DNA of 64,000 nucleotides, taken from the NCBI GenBank assembly GCA_019188255.1, contig JAETXT010000005.1:3968001-4032000 (forward strand). Direction: 5' to 3'. The translations under genes and the position numbers were made by a program. How positions within the stretch are numbered: the stretch's first letter is position 1; each line of letters begins with the position of its first letter. A model generated the notes under the pieces. That model did not search any database and was not told the DNA's origin. It saw nothing but the letters and a program-made list of their open reading frames with translations. This stretch comes from Verticillium longisporum. Its lineage: Eukaryota; Ascomycota; Sordariomycetes; Glomerellales; Plectosphaerellaceae. Positions 22,364 to 34,825 of the stretch are shown piece by piece.

Positions 22364-24748
22364 TCAGAAACCGAGGGGCGAGAGTGGCTTGATGGGCGAC
22401 AGTGGCCGAAGATCTCCCGAGCCCCTTGGTGCGTCTTGGTCGCTATTAATGGTGAGCGTTGTCGACATGGTCAAGTTGCACCCGACGCTACCATTGGAGC
22501 CATGCGAGTCGGAGAGTGGTAGGGCCTTCTTCTTCAGCCGCGTTTTGGGTTGTTGGTCCTGGCCCTGACTAGATTGTTTACTGCTCTCTGACGACGAGGC
22601 GGCTCGGTCGACCGCACGCTCGTCGTTGGTTGCCGGGAGCTGCTCGTCGGGGACAGGTTTGCGTGACTCGGAGACACCCCGTGGAGGGGTTGGTTCAGTA
22701 GTAGATACTCCTCTTCGATATATTTCGCCTCAGCTTTGCAGCCTTTCCAGCACTCGCGCCAATCGCAAACCAAGAACCGGAAGCAGAATGCGTCAATCTT
22801 CATGCACGGCTGAAAGCAAATGCACAAGTTGCGAAAGTCCATCTTGTTCTTGTCTGAATGTGCGAGCAAGAGACTGAGATGACAGGTGATGGCGAAGAGC
22901 AGGTAATAGTTGAAGGGCGAGAGGTTGGAGAGTTCGTCGATCAGCAACTGGGGAACCTTGTCGGAACCAGCGCACTCTTTGGCAACCCTCTCCTGAGCGG
23001 CCTTGGGGAAGAGCTCATCGGGAAGCTCGCGCAACCAGGCCTTGAGCATGGAGCCGATGATGTTGATGTCGTACAGATCGTCCTGCTCAAACAGATTGAC
23101 ATCCAATTCTAGACGCCAGTTAGTTTCGATTCCGCAAGAGGATCGCAGTAAGACAAACCTTCATCAAATCTCCTTTGCCACTTCTTGATTTGAGGCCCGC
23201 TGCCCGGAACTCGGTAGAGACCTTCAACGTCGCAGCCCTTGTAGTTGAGGTAGTCAATCGCGCGCCACGGAAACGCTGGCATCCAGAACTCGGTCTTATC
23301 CCTAGAATCCTCCAGCTTCCGTGATATGCGCGTTCTCCGGGTCTGTTCGACTAAAGGGAGGTTGATGACCTTCAAAGCGTAGTGTTCGTCATCAATGATG
23401 GGCTCCCGCTCTGTCGTGCTCCCACTACGTATGCTCTTGCCGAATAGTCCTTTGCTAATCATGTCTGCGGCTTTGAGGTTCCTCAGCCCACCAAAGAAGC
23501 TTCCATTGTCGCGAACAGAAGGTGAGGCGTGTTGTCGCGATGGTTCTCTGTCACGCTGATTCTCTTTGTTGCTCTGGTCTCGTTGTGGTAGAGGCGGAGC
23601 ACGGTCTTCTGACCTGTTTCTTGCGGCAGAGTTCATCTTGTTTGTGCTGTTGCTGCTGAATGACCTATCGGCCCCCTGTGGTCGCGCCATGAGGCCTGGA
23701 CTGTTGTTGCCTAGAGGTGCCCTCGTAGATTCTATAGCCTGGACTGGGGAGTGAATGGTCTGGCGGTACTCTTTGGGACTGGGAGTAGGAAGCTCGTTGT
23801 CACGGGCTGATTTGGTCCGTCCCAGTAAACCAAATGGTTTCGGCTTGTTCTTCTTAGACAGATTACTTTGGGAGGCGCTGGTGGTGTATTCTCCCGTGGA
23901 GGAATGAGTCAGGCTGGATTGAGGGAGCTGAGAGGTGGAAGACTGCTGAGCAGAACGTTCCGGAAGAGAGGTGTCTGTCACGCAGAATGTACACAGTTAG
24001 CGGGTGCGCGCAAAGAAGGGATCGTGACGAGCGAAACAAGACGCCGGGCCATGTGGCCTGGAGATGGGACCGGCGCCGTGCCTGGCGCATGCACATTCGC
24101 ATTGGAGAGGGGTTTCAGCACAAGGGGGGGAATCAAGGAACGCGCACGCGCGCGTGCAATTGCCCATACCTGAAAGTTTTGCAGACTTGCTGCTGGGGAC
24201 GGAGGTGTCAGTGCCTCGCGATGCGATCTCGCCCCGCGACTCGGAGCGTCTGTGCTGTTGCTGTAGTTGTTGCGGCTGCCGCTGCTGAGTGGATTGTTTG
24301 TGGGTCGGTTTGGACGACTTTGTCAAATTGAAGAAGAACCCGCTCTTGGAGGGGCGACCCTGATCGCGGGGCTGGGATGGCTGCGCGGTGTTGGACTCGT
24401 GTCGAGGGGCAGGGCGCGGATTTGGCCGCGTGGGGGTCTCGGCAGGCTGATGGAACGCAGAGGTGATCGGGGGTAGTTTTGGGGGTCGTCGTCGTCGTCG
24501 TCGTCAAAGTCTTCGAGGGCGCGCGAATGAGCGTGGGAGGCGGAAGCATGGAGAGAAGCCGAGTCGGGTTTCTTGGGCGAGAATCTACTGAATGGGGAAC
24601 GTGGTGTTCTGGGGGACGAGCGGTGGGAATCTGCGCTCGGGAGAGAGACGACTTGAAGAGTTTCAGCGGAGCGCGGGTGGTGCTCGTCCCCGGGCAGGGC
24701 GGAGTGACCCGACAGCGTCAGCGGCTGCGGTACGGGTTTGCGTGCCAT
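22364..24748 (-). CDS. RhoGAP-domain protein, BEM3-like, with two frame breaks
   Basis: A GTPase-activating protein for a Rho/Cdc42-class GTPase. Three exons: 24748..24170, 23974..23159 and 23108..22364, about 713 aa. The first 350 residues are Ser/Pro-rich and probably disordered, with an aspartate run (EDFDDDDDDD), a Gln-rich part and SKSGFFFNLTKSSK. The RhoGAP domain contains FWMPAFPWRAIDYLNYKG, the arginine finger in GLYRVPGSG, RRFDEELDVNLFEQDD (across an intron), SMLKAWLRELPDELFP and KMDFRNLCICFQPCMKI. The domain resembles BEM3 more than SAC7. The frame breaks at 24481-24485 (after the Asp run) and about 22686-22689 (LLLNQP to RGVSESRKPVP). One extra C/G at each restores a product ending PIKPLSPLGF. 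An intron of 195 nt is longer than its neighbours. Confidence 0.82.
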
Positions 24749-24958
24749 TTTCGGCTGGTGCCTCTCTGCCTCACCCTACTGGGAGTGCTCTGCGGTGGTA
24801 CGCTGTTTTATGCAGCGCTTTGCTTTCCTCGCTTTGCTTTGCCTGGCGGTGGTGGAGTTGGTATGAACTGTCTGGACTGGGACAGGCAACCGGGCGCTGC
24901 TGGTGATTGAGGTACAGGCTTCCCACAACCTGCAGTTCGATACAAAGAGGTGCCGGTG

Positions 24959-24981
24959 GTTGTGTGTGTGTGTGTGTGTGT
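24959..24981. repeat. TG dinucleotide microsatellite
   Basis: About eleven copies of GT/TG in a row, in non-coding DNA upstream of the RhoGAP gene. Confidence 0.95.
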
Positions 24982-25524
24982 CAAGGTCCTGGTCAGGCAG
25001 GTGAGGTCCAGGTCCAAGGCTTGAGGTCCGAGATTCGTATTGAAGGGTTAGGCCTGATTCGTAGGGGCGCCGCAGGAGGGGGTTAGGTGATGTCTCGAAT
25101 TGGGCGCGCGCTGGGACGTGTGATGGTGAATCCGTCGGTTGGGCTCGGAAGAGAATCCAGGGGTGGTCCGGTGTTAGGATACCGAGGCAGACTGGGAGAG
25201 GGGTGTAGCCATGAGAGCAACAACAATGCAAGAAAATTGATATCGGCCAGAGGACGAGTCAAGTCAAATTGGGGTTTGAGGTCCAGAGGCCAGGTATAGG
25301 GAATCGAAAAGATGATGTAGCAGCGGTCCCTAAGCCAAGGCAACGACTGACCTGGCAGAAACAGGCGGGAATGGCGTGGCTTGCCAGATTGCTGCCGGGG
25401 CCACGAAGAATGCCGCGAGGGAGCAAGTGTCGGGCACTGAGTAGGTGCTTCTGTTCAAGGTGTTGTGCAGGGTCCTCGAAGGAGAGCAGCAGAAAGTGAG
25501 AGGGCCAGGGTCGGGACCAGGGCC

Positions 25525-25550
25525 GGTCAGGGTCAGGGTCAGGGTCAGGG
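25525..25550. repeat. GGTCAG tandem repeat
   Basis: Four copies of GGTCAG followed by GG, with degenerate copies just upstream (gggtcgggaccagg). Confidence 0.9.
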
Positions 25551-26046
25551 AGACACGAGACAACCCGCTGGATGGGCAAGGCAAGACAGGTCACGTCGAA
25601 GAACAGGCTGGCGCGGAGGGATAGATAGCGATCCAAGATGAGCCTGGAGAAGCGCCAGGTGGAGTTCGGGGCAGGAGTATGGTTTCTTGCTGTAGTCGAT
25701 GATATTGCGCAGGGTAGCGGGTGCGAATGAAGCACGCAAATGCGATACGGCTGAATGATTGTGTGTCTGGGCTCCAGGCCGTGGGGACTGCAAGGAAATA
25801 CCAAGTCTCACTTGCTCAGAGATGTGCGAAGCTGTGGGTAACTATGGTGTGTTCAGAGATCGATGATCTTTTGATACTTTGTCTCCCACTTTCTGACTCT
25901 TTGATGCCTGGGCGTGTGCAGGCCCTCTACCTGCATGGTAGGTGCTTGGCATATGGCAAGTAACAAGGAGATTCGATGGGTGGTCAAAGGCTGCTGATTG
26001 TTCTGTCTATAACAAACTTTCTCTTGTGAGTGACGAGGCAGCTATG

Positions 26047-26100
26047 TAGGTACCTATCTACCTAGCTACCTAAGGTAGGTACCTAAGGTAAGGTAGGTAG
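26047..26100. repeat. AGGTACCT/CCTAAGGTA repeat cluster
   Basis: Overlapping GTAGGTACCT, CTACCTA and CCTAAGGTA words fill about 54 bp. A 24-bp piece (26076-26099) is identical to 60980-61003. The core AGGTACCT is palindromic. Confidence 0.85.
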
Positions 26101-29100
26101 ATGCATCCAGACGATGCTTCTCTCTGTTGAGCCTGCGAGCGCAGGCGGCAGCAGGAGCTGGAGGGGCAACGACGAGTGAGGGGTGCACACAAGAACAATG
26201 GAAGACGAGGGAGAAAGAGAAAGCGCCCGGGATTCGCACAGGCACAGGCCGAAGCGCAGGCTCTGCCACACATACAAGCACAAGCACTTGTCACAGGCAC
26301 ATGGCCCGCATCACGACCACTGAGGAATTCTGAAACACCACACCAAAGCTGCACCGCTTTCAGGGGTTGTTTTAGTGCGTGTGCTAAACGCCGCGCCACA
26401 ATCGAACCCACTCGCCCACTGTAACAGGAACAGCACTGGCACTCCACTTCTGTGCCAGATGCCCACCGCTCTCCCCTCTTGTGTGTCTCGCGTGCACCTG
26501 TCCACGACGACGACGATGCACGATGGAAGCAGGGCGGGGTTTCTCGAGTGGACTCGATGGGCTCGATATCAGAAAGCCAAGACGGTGGTGATCCTGATTC
26601 ACAGAGAAAGATCTGGGGTAAGCGGCGTTTGACTCGCCTCAGCATTGTCACCCAGCATTGTGGGATTAAAGCAAGTCCATTACGAGTCTTCATCTCGCCA
26701 GAAGTCCCAGACCCAAGTCCATGAGCCAGATGCTGGTAGAAGCTTCGCTGAGGTTAAGGTCAGCCCACAGGAAGTGCCGATCATGTCATCTACGAGGCCA
26801 CAGCAGCCCTCGCCCGCCGAAAGTCGTACACTCCTGAAAAGTTCTTGTTGGATTGGCTCCTGTTGCCAAATCAGCATGACGAAGACTGCCGAACAGCCTC
26901 GTTGCCGTGTCTCCCGTTACCCAGGTAAATATGGGCTCTGCCACATAATGATCCGACCGCCATCGGCTCCCTTCATCACAAATCACTTGTGTCATGACGA
27001 GCTCCCACTTCAAGCGTGGCGACCCGCGGCATCGGAACCTGGGCAGCACAAACAGTTACCTATTCTGAGAACTGGAGCCAGACTTCCGAAGGACCACAGG
27101 CCCCGTGACAACCTCACCCAGCCGGAAAAACAAATGTTCAAAAAGGCTGCACATGCACAGCATTTGTTCGGCATTGATTCAAGCCACTTACAGTAAAGGC
27201 TGAAGGCACCGTGAGAGCTTATGCAAGCACTGCTCCGCTGGATGCAACTGAATGTAACCCACATGCCAGCCTATCTCATGTCCTACAATCCGGAGATCCC
27301 CCAACTCCAATCATTGACTTCTGACCAGGCCAGGTTTGGCACCTGCCGTATTCGCCAACAGGTCTACTCCGCCCGCCGTATTATTTCGCTCCTGACCCAG
27401 TCTCCGGATACGCAGGGTTCCTCGGTCTCGTCTCCTACACAGACTTGGAAACTCCAGATGACGCTACTCCAAGAGAGGTTTAGTCCAGGAACGTTGCCTG
27501 GTGCCTCGATCTTGAAACTCTCATTCGAGCCGCTTGCTATTGCCGGTAAGGCGCGGCGGCAGTAGCCATCGGGCAGGAAGACAGTTCTGTCTGTACCTAA
27601 ATGACCCATACCGATCGCGATGAGATGTTGCAGCTGAGGCTCGCATCAACGTGGCTGATGGGAAGGGAAGTAATTGTGAAACCCGCAATTCCGATCTTCA
27701 AGGCCAATCTGCCGGGCGGTGTTCAATGACGAGAAACAAGCTTGCGGGAGGGATTGGAAACAGGATTGAGCCTAGGCGGGCCAAGCCATATGACTCGTCC
27801 CGTGTGTGTCTCTGGTGCTCTTCGCTGGCTTATATCCCGTGCTCCCCACCAGAGCGCCGTAAACACTTGCACCCCTTATCTCGGATCCCCTGGCTCACAT
27901 CGACCTTGCTAGAAATCCACCACTGAATGCTCTGTCATGCCATTCGGGGTTCTAGATTCGTTGCACACGTCACGACAAGGCCGTCAATAGCATCTGGATC
28001 TCCCTCAGATTTACCGCCCGAGCACTACCTACCCTTGAACTACTGTTTCTAGAGATGCACAGCGCGGCAGCCACCTCACCAGCCTCATGCGCCTTTGAAC
28101 TGGAGCAGTGCCAACGCCGTCACATCGCCGGGGATCCGTCTCCACGCGCGCATTCGCCCCTTCCCCCTTCCCCTTTAATGCTTGCCGCTAGGTGCCTGCA
28201 CCCAGAGTCAGATCAGGCCGAAGAAACCAACTCCTTCGCATGGAGGAATTCCCCCTCATAACCCCTCAATCCATCGCTCCTTCGTGGTGGACCATGCCGA
28301 AGGACGCCAAATTTTGTGACATATCACTTCGGTCCCCATAATAGATCGCTCATCAAATAGGCTCTCGACACGATGGGTAGGCAAACGAGGTCGAGACACG
28401 CTGGGCACATACGTGTAGAGTGTTCTAGATCACTGCAACCCTGCACTGGCCACGATATGGGTCTATTTTGCGCCCATGCGGTTGGTTTGTCTCTCCTCTC
28501 CTACCATCGTTTATCCTGAGGGCTCCGCGGGCTATCGGCCACGAGGATGTAAAATCAATGTTGTTTGACCGACAAATCAGCGACTAGGTGTGTGTCATGT
28601 TATCGACGTCTTTGGTGTGATACCACACATCGGTGAACATCAAGAGAGCCCGTCGAGCTGGGCATATCAGTTGCCCAGTATTTCGTGACTGGTCACATGA
28701 GCAGGTGGCGATACTTGCCAGCGAGTCGCCGGCGACCACATCAATGAAGGTCTTGCTGCCAATGCTCCTGTTCGTTTCTCCTCAAATCTACCGATGAAAG
28801 GGACTCAAACGCTTGACCACCAGAAACATGTCTGCTACCTTGCAACAGGACTTGAGGCCAAAGCTCATCTTGGCTGTGTCTGTTACGTGGTCATAAACCT
28901 GGTCGTCGCTTCTCAACTAGACAGCAATATCTGCAGCTGTAAAATCTAGCACCTGGCCGTGCGTTTATATGGTCGCTGAGGGTCGAGTCTTGAGACTCAA
29001 CTCGAGGGTCACGCGTGGCCATTTCACAAGTTTGGTGATCCGAAAGATATTTGAACATCAGCTCTCATTAGCATTACATCTACATCGTAGCTAGATCGTG

Positions 29101-29145
29101 GACGTGACTCGTAACAGGTCCCGTCGACCGCATGCTGCGAAGGGT

Positions 29146-30745
29146 CTATTTGCTAACGCCGCCGCCGCAAGGACCGGAGTGGGTGTGCTCGTGGGCGCCC
29201 TCACGCTTGGTGAACTGGGCACGATCCGCAGCCCAGCGCCTCTGGTTCATGTCGACAGGGCCGAGGGACTCAAAGCTGAGGGCGTACTTGGCGACAGAGT
29301 TGGCAATGCTCTTGGTGTTGAGAAGGTAGGCCTCCTTGTTCAGGTTGTCTACGGTGTCTCCGGCCTTGTGGTAGTTGACATCGTACGCAACGCCAGCCTC
29401 ACCGCCGAAGAGACGCTGTTCCTCCTCGGTCTTGGGGACCTCGGCACCGGTGAAGAGACCTCCGGAGGGGATGCCGTTCTCGATGAAAGCGGCGTAATCA
29501 GAGCGGCCGCTGAACTCAGAAGGCACGTGAGCGGCTCCGTTGGCCTCGTAGAACTCCTCAAAGTCCTTCTCGATAACATCGGAGCCAGCGGGGCCGGTCA
29601 GGCCGAAGGCGCCGCCATCTCCATCGTAGATACCGTAGACGTAGTTGGGCGAAGCAATCTGTCGAGCGAACATTAGCAGATAGTACTTGGTCATTGAGCA
29701 CGTGTGTTGCGTACCATGTCGAAGTTGAGGTAGGCCCTCATCTTAGCGAGCTCAGTGTCAGAGCTGTTGAGCTGCTTGACGTAGTAGTACGAGCCAAGCT
29801 TGCCGTACTCCTCAGCACCCCACCACGCAAAGCGAACAGCGTTCTTAACCTTGAAGTGGGACAGGGCGACGGCAACGTTCAGGACACCGATGGAACCGGA
29901 GCCATCATCGCTGTGGTACTGTTAACTCCCGTTTGGCAAAGCACATGTATATGCAAAGAGTACTCACTTGATACCGGGACCAGCAACAACAGAGTCGGAA
30001 TGGCCACCGAGGACGAGGACATTGTCATGGTCACCGCCCTTGGTCTCGGCAATGACGTTGTAGTTGACGCGGTTCTCGACAATGGCATCAACATCAAAGT
30101 CAACCTCAACTTCGCCAGCCTCGAGCTTAGCAAGCAGCGGGACACTGTCCTCCTGGCTGATGCCAACGGTGGGGACATATTCGAGGAAAGGCGCGCCAAG
30201 GGTGGCAGAGAGCCCACCAGGGACGTTGTTGTAGATGATCAGGCCAATGGCACCAGCGGCCTTGGCGTTCTGCGACTTGAGACCAAAGGCGCAGGTGCCG
30301 CGAGACAGAAGGACGACGCGGCCCTTGGCCTCGGCGGGGAAGTCGCTGACAGCGCAACCAAGGCCGGGGACGTGGAACAGGGGCCCTTCTCAGAGCCGCC
30401 GGGGGTGTAGGTCATGATGCTGCTCTCGATCTTGGCACCGTCGACGGTCAAGGTGGACGTGCCGGTAGCGAAGATCTCGGAGAAGGGCTGCTTGACGACG
30501 TCGTAGTAGTCGAGCTTGGTGAGCGTCTCGTACAGGTAGTCGACGGTGGCGTTGTGGCCGCCGCTGCCAAAGGCACGGTTGCCGCCATGCGCGTCGGCCT
30601 GGTCCTGGAGCGCCTGGGAGCCGGCCATGAGGTCCTCGATCTTGACCAGCTCCTGCAGGGCTTCGCTCGAGACATACGGCTTGCACTTGGCCGCGCTGGC
30701 AAGCGCGGGCAGGGCCAGGGCCAGAGATGCGGTAAAGGTCCTCAT
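29146..30745 (-). CDS. Secreted or vacuolar M28 aminopeptidase with PA domain (Lap2/APE3-like), one frame break
   Basis: A zinc aminopeptidase of peptidase family M28. A signal peptide is clear (MRTFTASLALALPALASAA). Three exons are inferred: 30745..29968, 29910..29715 and 29658..29146, about 495 aa. After the N-terminal region comes a protease-associated domain (GTCAFGLKSQNAKAAGAIGL, PTVGISQEDSVPLL). The catalytic domain shows all M28 ligands: His and Asp in LGGHSDSV, Asp in GINDDGSG, Glu in WWGAEEYGKLGS, Asp in YLNFDM and His in NYHKAGDT. The ending GAHEHTHSGPCGGG resembles fungal leucine aminopeptidase 2 tails. The frame breaks in the GGGCCCC stretch at 30380-30386 (GSEKGP to LFHVPGLGCAVSDF); one more C restores it. 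It likely feeds on external peptides or acts in the vacuole. Confidence 0.87.
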
Positions 30746-31618
30746 CTTGAATCAAGGGAGCAAATCAGACTGCGACGGTCGGAGGAGAGGGAAGGGCGGA
30801 GCAGGTGACGGGAGGTGAAGGCGCAATCGATCGGCATTCTGGATTTGCGGGCGCGTCGCCATTTTGTACCTACATGCCAGAAAGCTTCTCCTCTCAGAAA
30901 GGAAGGCTGGCGGAAGGCAAAGACATGGCTTGGGGAACGGAAGCTGCAGAAGGTCGGCCAGGCATGCGGTAGCAATGCGGAGGGTCAAAACTGGGGTCGA
31001 TAGCGTCGAGGCGAGCATCCTAATGCGGCAGTTGTGAGACTCGTGTCGAGCATCATCAAGTCAACAAATCGCCTCACCAACTGGAGCTGCCTCTTCAAGC
31101 ATGCGCCGGCGGGTTCTCTGTGGGTTTGCCATGGGATCGTCTGTCGCTTCTAAGCAATTCGCCCGCGCCGGCATGTGACCCTACCCGTGCCCTTCAGAGG
31201 CCCTAGCATGTTAACGGCAGGTAGTACTTAGCTTTGGTGTGGCTGGACAGGGCCATGCAGGCACTATCGGCGTATCGAGCGAACTGCACAGCACTGGAGC
31301 CCACAGGGCAAGCGCGACCGTCCACTCATCGCTCCCCTCTTGCTGCTCAATCGGCACCCGGCGGCCGGTTACCCCAGCCTTGAGGCTTGGCAACCGCGCT
31401 GCATTACCTAAGGGGTGGCTTATCTCCATTTGGTCTTTCTAGAAGCACCTCAGCGCTTGACGTCGTGTCTTGCCCAACGCCCGTCCAAAGCCTGCCCGCC
31501 GTCTCATTTCATCGTCGATCATCTCACGACAACCCAGCTCATCAAACCCCGGTCGCACGCACTGGATTTCGCTTTTTCCCCACCTGTACGCAACACACAC
31601 ACACACACACCCAAAGCC
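30746..31618. promoter_or_regulatory. Divergent region between M28 aminopeptidase and BET2
   Basis: These 873 bp must hold both promoters. An AC dinucleotide repeat (31592-31610) ends 8 bp before the BET2 start codon, in its leader. No TATA box is clear. Confidence 0.5.
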
Positions 31619-32662
31619 ATGGCTGCAACCGTCGGCAGCCTGCCGGAAGAGCTCAAGCTTGTCACTGCTGCGCACGTCAGATACATCCAGAGCCTTGACA
31701 CCAAGAAGGACGAATACGACTACTGGCTGACCGAGCACTTGCGATTGAATGGCGTGTACTGGGGTCTAACGGCACTTCATCTCCTCGGCCACCCCGAGGC
31801 CTTACCGCGGAGCGACACCATTGACTTTGTCTTATCATGCCAGCACCCTAGTGGGGCTTTGGTGCAGCCCCGGGCATGATGCGCATATGCTCTCTACAGT
31901 CAGTGCTGTTCAGATTCTCGTCATGCTTGATGCCGTAGACGAGCTGGAATCTCGAGCCAAGGGGAAGGCTCAGGTCGGCAAGTGTGAGTGACCCCGATTG
32001 TTGACCTACAACCAACCGCAGGCTGATAATCCTGAGCAGTCATCGCAGACCTGCAGAACCGAACAACAGGCACCTTTGCTGGCGACGAGTGGGGCGAGGA
32101 AGACACACGTTTCCTTTACGGCGCTCTAAATGCGTTGTCGCTCCTAGGTCTCTTGGACCTCGTCGATGTCGGCAAAGCAGTGGAACACATTGTAGCCTGT
32201 GCCAACTTTGACGGTGGCTATGGCGTCAGCCCCGGAGCCGAGTCGCACTCCGGTCAAATTCTCACGTGTGTAGCTGCACTTGCCATTGCCAAGCGGCTGG
32301 GTGCTATCGACGTCGACAAGCTCGGCCGTTGGCTGAGCGAGCGTCAAGTCGAATGCGGCGGTCTCAACGGCAGGCCCGAGAAGAAGGAAGACGTTTGTTA
32401 CAGTTGGTGGGTCCTAAGTAGTCTTGCTATCATCGGACGGACTCACTGGATCGACAGCGACAAGCTCACGGCCTTCATCCTCCAGGCGCAGGATCCCGAG
32501 TTGGGTGGTATCGCTGACCGACCAGGAGACATGGTGGACGTATGGCATACTGTCTTTGGCATTGCTGGGCTGAGTTTGCTGATGTACCCGGGGCTCGAGG
32601 CCGTGGATCCTGTCTACTGTATGCCGAAAGCGACCATTGAACGAGTTCTGGGTCAGCAGTAG
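31619..32662 (+). CDS. BET2: Geranylgeranyl transferase type II beta subunit, two frame breaks
   Basis: BET2 with BET4 and the Rab escort protein prenylates Rab GTPases. Two exons (31619-31983 and 32040-32662) flank a 56-nt intron; the product is about 329 aa, a normal length. The start is [14 protein letters not shown]. Prenyltransferase repeats are seen as [79 protein letters not shown] and [20 protein letters not shown]. Zinc ligands fit Asp and Cys in KEDVCYSWW and His in VWHT. The frame breaks at G runs 31853-31856 and 31872-31874. One G at each turns the local reading into [14 protein letters not shown], the classic family sequence, continuing with [15 protein letters not shown]. Confidence 0.9.
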
Positions 32663-34825
32663 AACCCAATGTCAACTTGTTCAGAACCGGAATGGCCGCC
32701 CTTCTCTGATCACCGCTGCACGTCCTTGAACCACCTCGCACTAGACGCACGGGAACCCGTCCGTGACCCAAGGTCTTGGGCCCGGCAGTGGGGTTCGGAG
32801 GATGCATCAGATTAAGTGTGTTACCGTTCCTGCAGACTCCCTACCCGTCGTTGCATCCAGATCTCTTGGCGTCTGCAAGTGCCTGACGACGTGGTCAGAT
32901 GTCAATTGGTGGACTCAGTAGGTTTGGGAATCTGCGCCGGGCCTCACGACCACACTCGACCTACGAGGCTGAGCATCGTTGCTCTTTCCCGTTTCCGTCC
33001 CTCCGACACCGCCCCTCCCGCGCACCCGGATGGCCTCCCCAACGATGGCTTACCTAAAAGCTTTTAAGTGTGCCGTCAAAGCCACAATATTTTACTCGGC
33101 CGAGGGCAGAGGAGACGCCTTTCTAGGTACCAGCCTAAACTCCTTCCCTCCTCTGCGACTTTGATGCGGCTGCGCAAGTCAAGTCGCTCATGACGTCCTA
33201 CCACGATAGGACAGTGGATTGACCCTGCCCGTTTTCCTGATTCTTCAGTGATTGACCTGCACCATGACTGCTCAACGATGACGTCGACATTACACGGCGG
33301 TCTTACTACGGCTTGTAGTCTATATCTGTACCTCCTTCCTCTGCTGCATATGCCTACGTGAGGACATTGCAAGCACGTCAGCTTAACACGCATCGCAGGA
33401 CGGTCATTCCTTCAGCAGGAACAAGCCCACACGGAATGCGGTGGATTTCGGTAGCTAACTGACGCTCGAACTCGGTCAAAGGGCTCATTCTGCATCCAGA
33501 TATGGTTCTTGTGCACCTGGTTGTACATCCGTCCCCCTACAGTTGTCTTGATAGACACGCCCTTGTGACTGCCTTGTCTTGGTGCCGATAACGGCCCCAC
33601 TTCGGCCCCGCTTTCGGAGGAGATGGCAAGCCCCGGGATCTCGGTTTTGATAATAGAACGAAGACAGGCAGGAGCGCGAAGCTTTCTGTCGACCAATTTC
33701 GAAATTGACTATACTTTTTCACGGCTTGTGAAGTCAAGGATAACGACTGTCATCCGAAGCCAGAGCTCATCGGTCCATACCGTACCTCAACTCGTATCTA
33801 CCAGTTAGAAGCACGGATACTGCCTCACCGGCTGGTATGTTGGCTGTTTCTCTCCCCCCTCTAGTCTATCAGCACACCTTTCCTTCGCAGGGCCTCCTTG
33901 AGTTATGGTCTTCTTTGATGGCGTGTCCTTCGTCGAGACGGGTAGCGAACCAGTCCCAGAGGACCCATTTCTCCATGGCGAAATATCTATACCACATTTA
34001 CCCTTCGTCCTTAGGGCGAGCACTTATCCAGTTTGTGTACAGCGCCATCTTGTTTTCCCTCACTCATGTCTTCATCAAATGGATATAAGCCACATGAGCC
34101 ACATTGTTTAGCGTGCCAAAATTTTCGGCGAACCCAGCGTGTCTCGACATGACAGCCCGGTCCACACGCCACCCCCGCATTGATCCCATCGTGCCTGCGA
34201 TACAATCTCATACCCAAGAACCACTTTCCTCAATGATCTTCTACTAATCATCCTGCTCAGGCAATTTCTGTCCAAGGAAACATCACGGTTTTGCCAGCAA
34301 GGCTCGAGCAGTCATCACAGCTACTCTTGTCCCTCCCTGACCCAGCATCGAGCGTAGAGCTCAGATTGACGCAGCTATGTACTCCGAAGTCTGTCCACTG
34401 TACGATGCCATTGGGGAAGGCTCAATGCATCAACGAGGCGCCCTTGGGCACGATGCAGGTAAGCTGCTTCGTTCAACCGGTCGTTCCTCCCCGTATGATC
34501 CTCGTGGTCGCTCCTGAAGCGTTAGTCAAAGCAAGTCATCATGTTCAACCCTCATCTTGTTGTTAGACCTTGTCTTCTCATCCTCTTGACCATGTTTCCA
34601 ATCATTCGCCTTTCACTCTCTCTTGATCGAGTTTCGACCCATCACTCGCTTCTCTTGCTCTTTGCTGTCAGATCCCGCTTCTCTCATGTGATCCTTCTCT
34701 TGTATCCCAGAATACAGGCCCCTGTCTCTGGCCTTATCCCAGCATAAAGCTCTTGGCTTTGGAGGCTATCATCAACACTCATTCATACGGTTGTTCGTAT
34801 CTTTGTACTAAAGACTGTTCAGAAT
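32663..34825. other. Intergenic, no gene seen
   Basis: About 2.2 kb between BET2 and the zinc-finger gene. Only short open frames. The last 300 bp before 34826 are pyrimidine-rich (CTTCTC, TCTTGCTC words), as in fungal leaders. Confidence 0.45.

Larger units (their letters stand above)
24749..29145. other. Gene-poor stretch of 4.4 kb
   Basis: No open frame here has a recognisable family or good splice joins. It includes the RhoGAP upstream region, a TG dinucleotide repeat, a GGTCAG tandem repeat and an AGGTACCT cluster, listed separately. A long leader for the RhoGAP gene is possible but cannot be shown. Confidence 0.45.

Noticed and set aside
26645..27196. 183-codon plus-strand open frame
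   Set aside because: No recognisable domain and no intron or start context.
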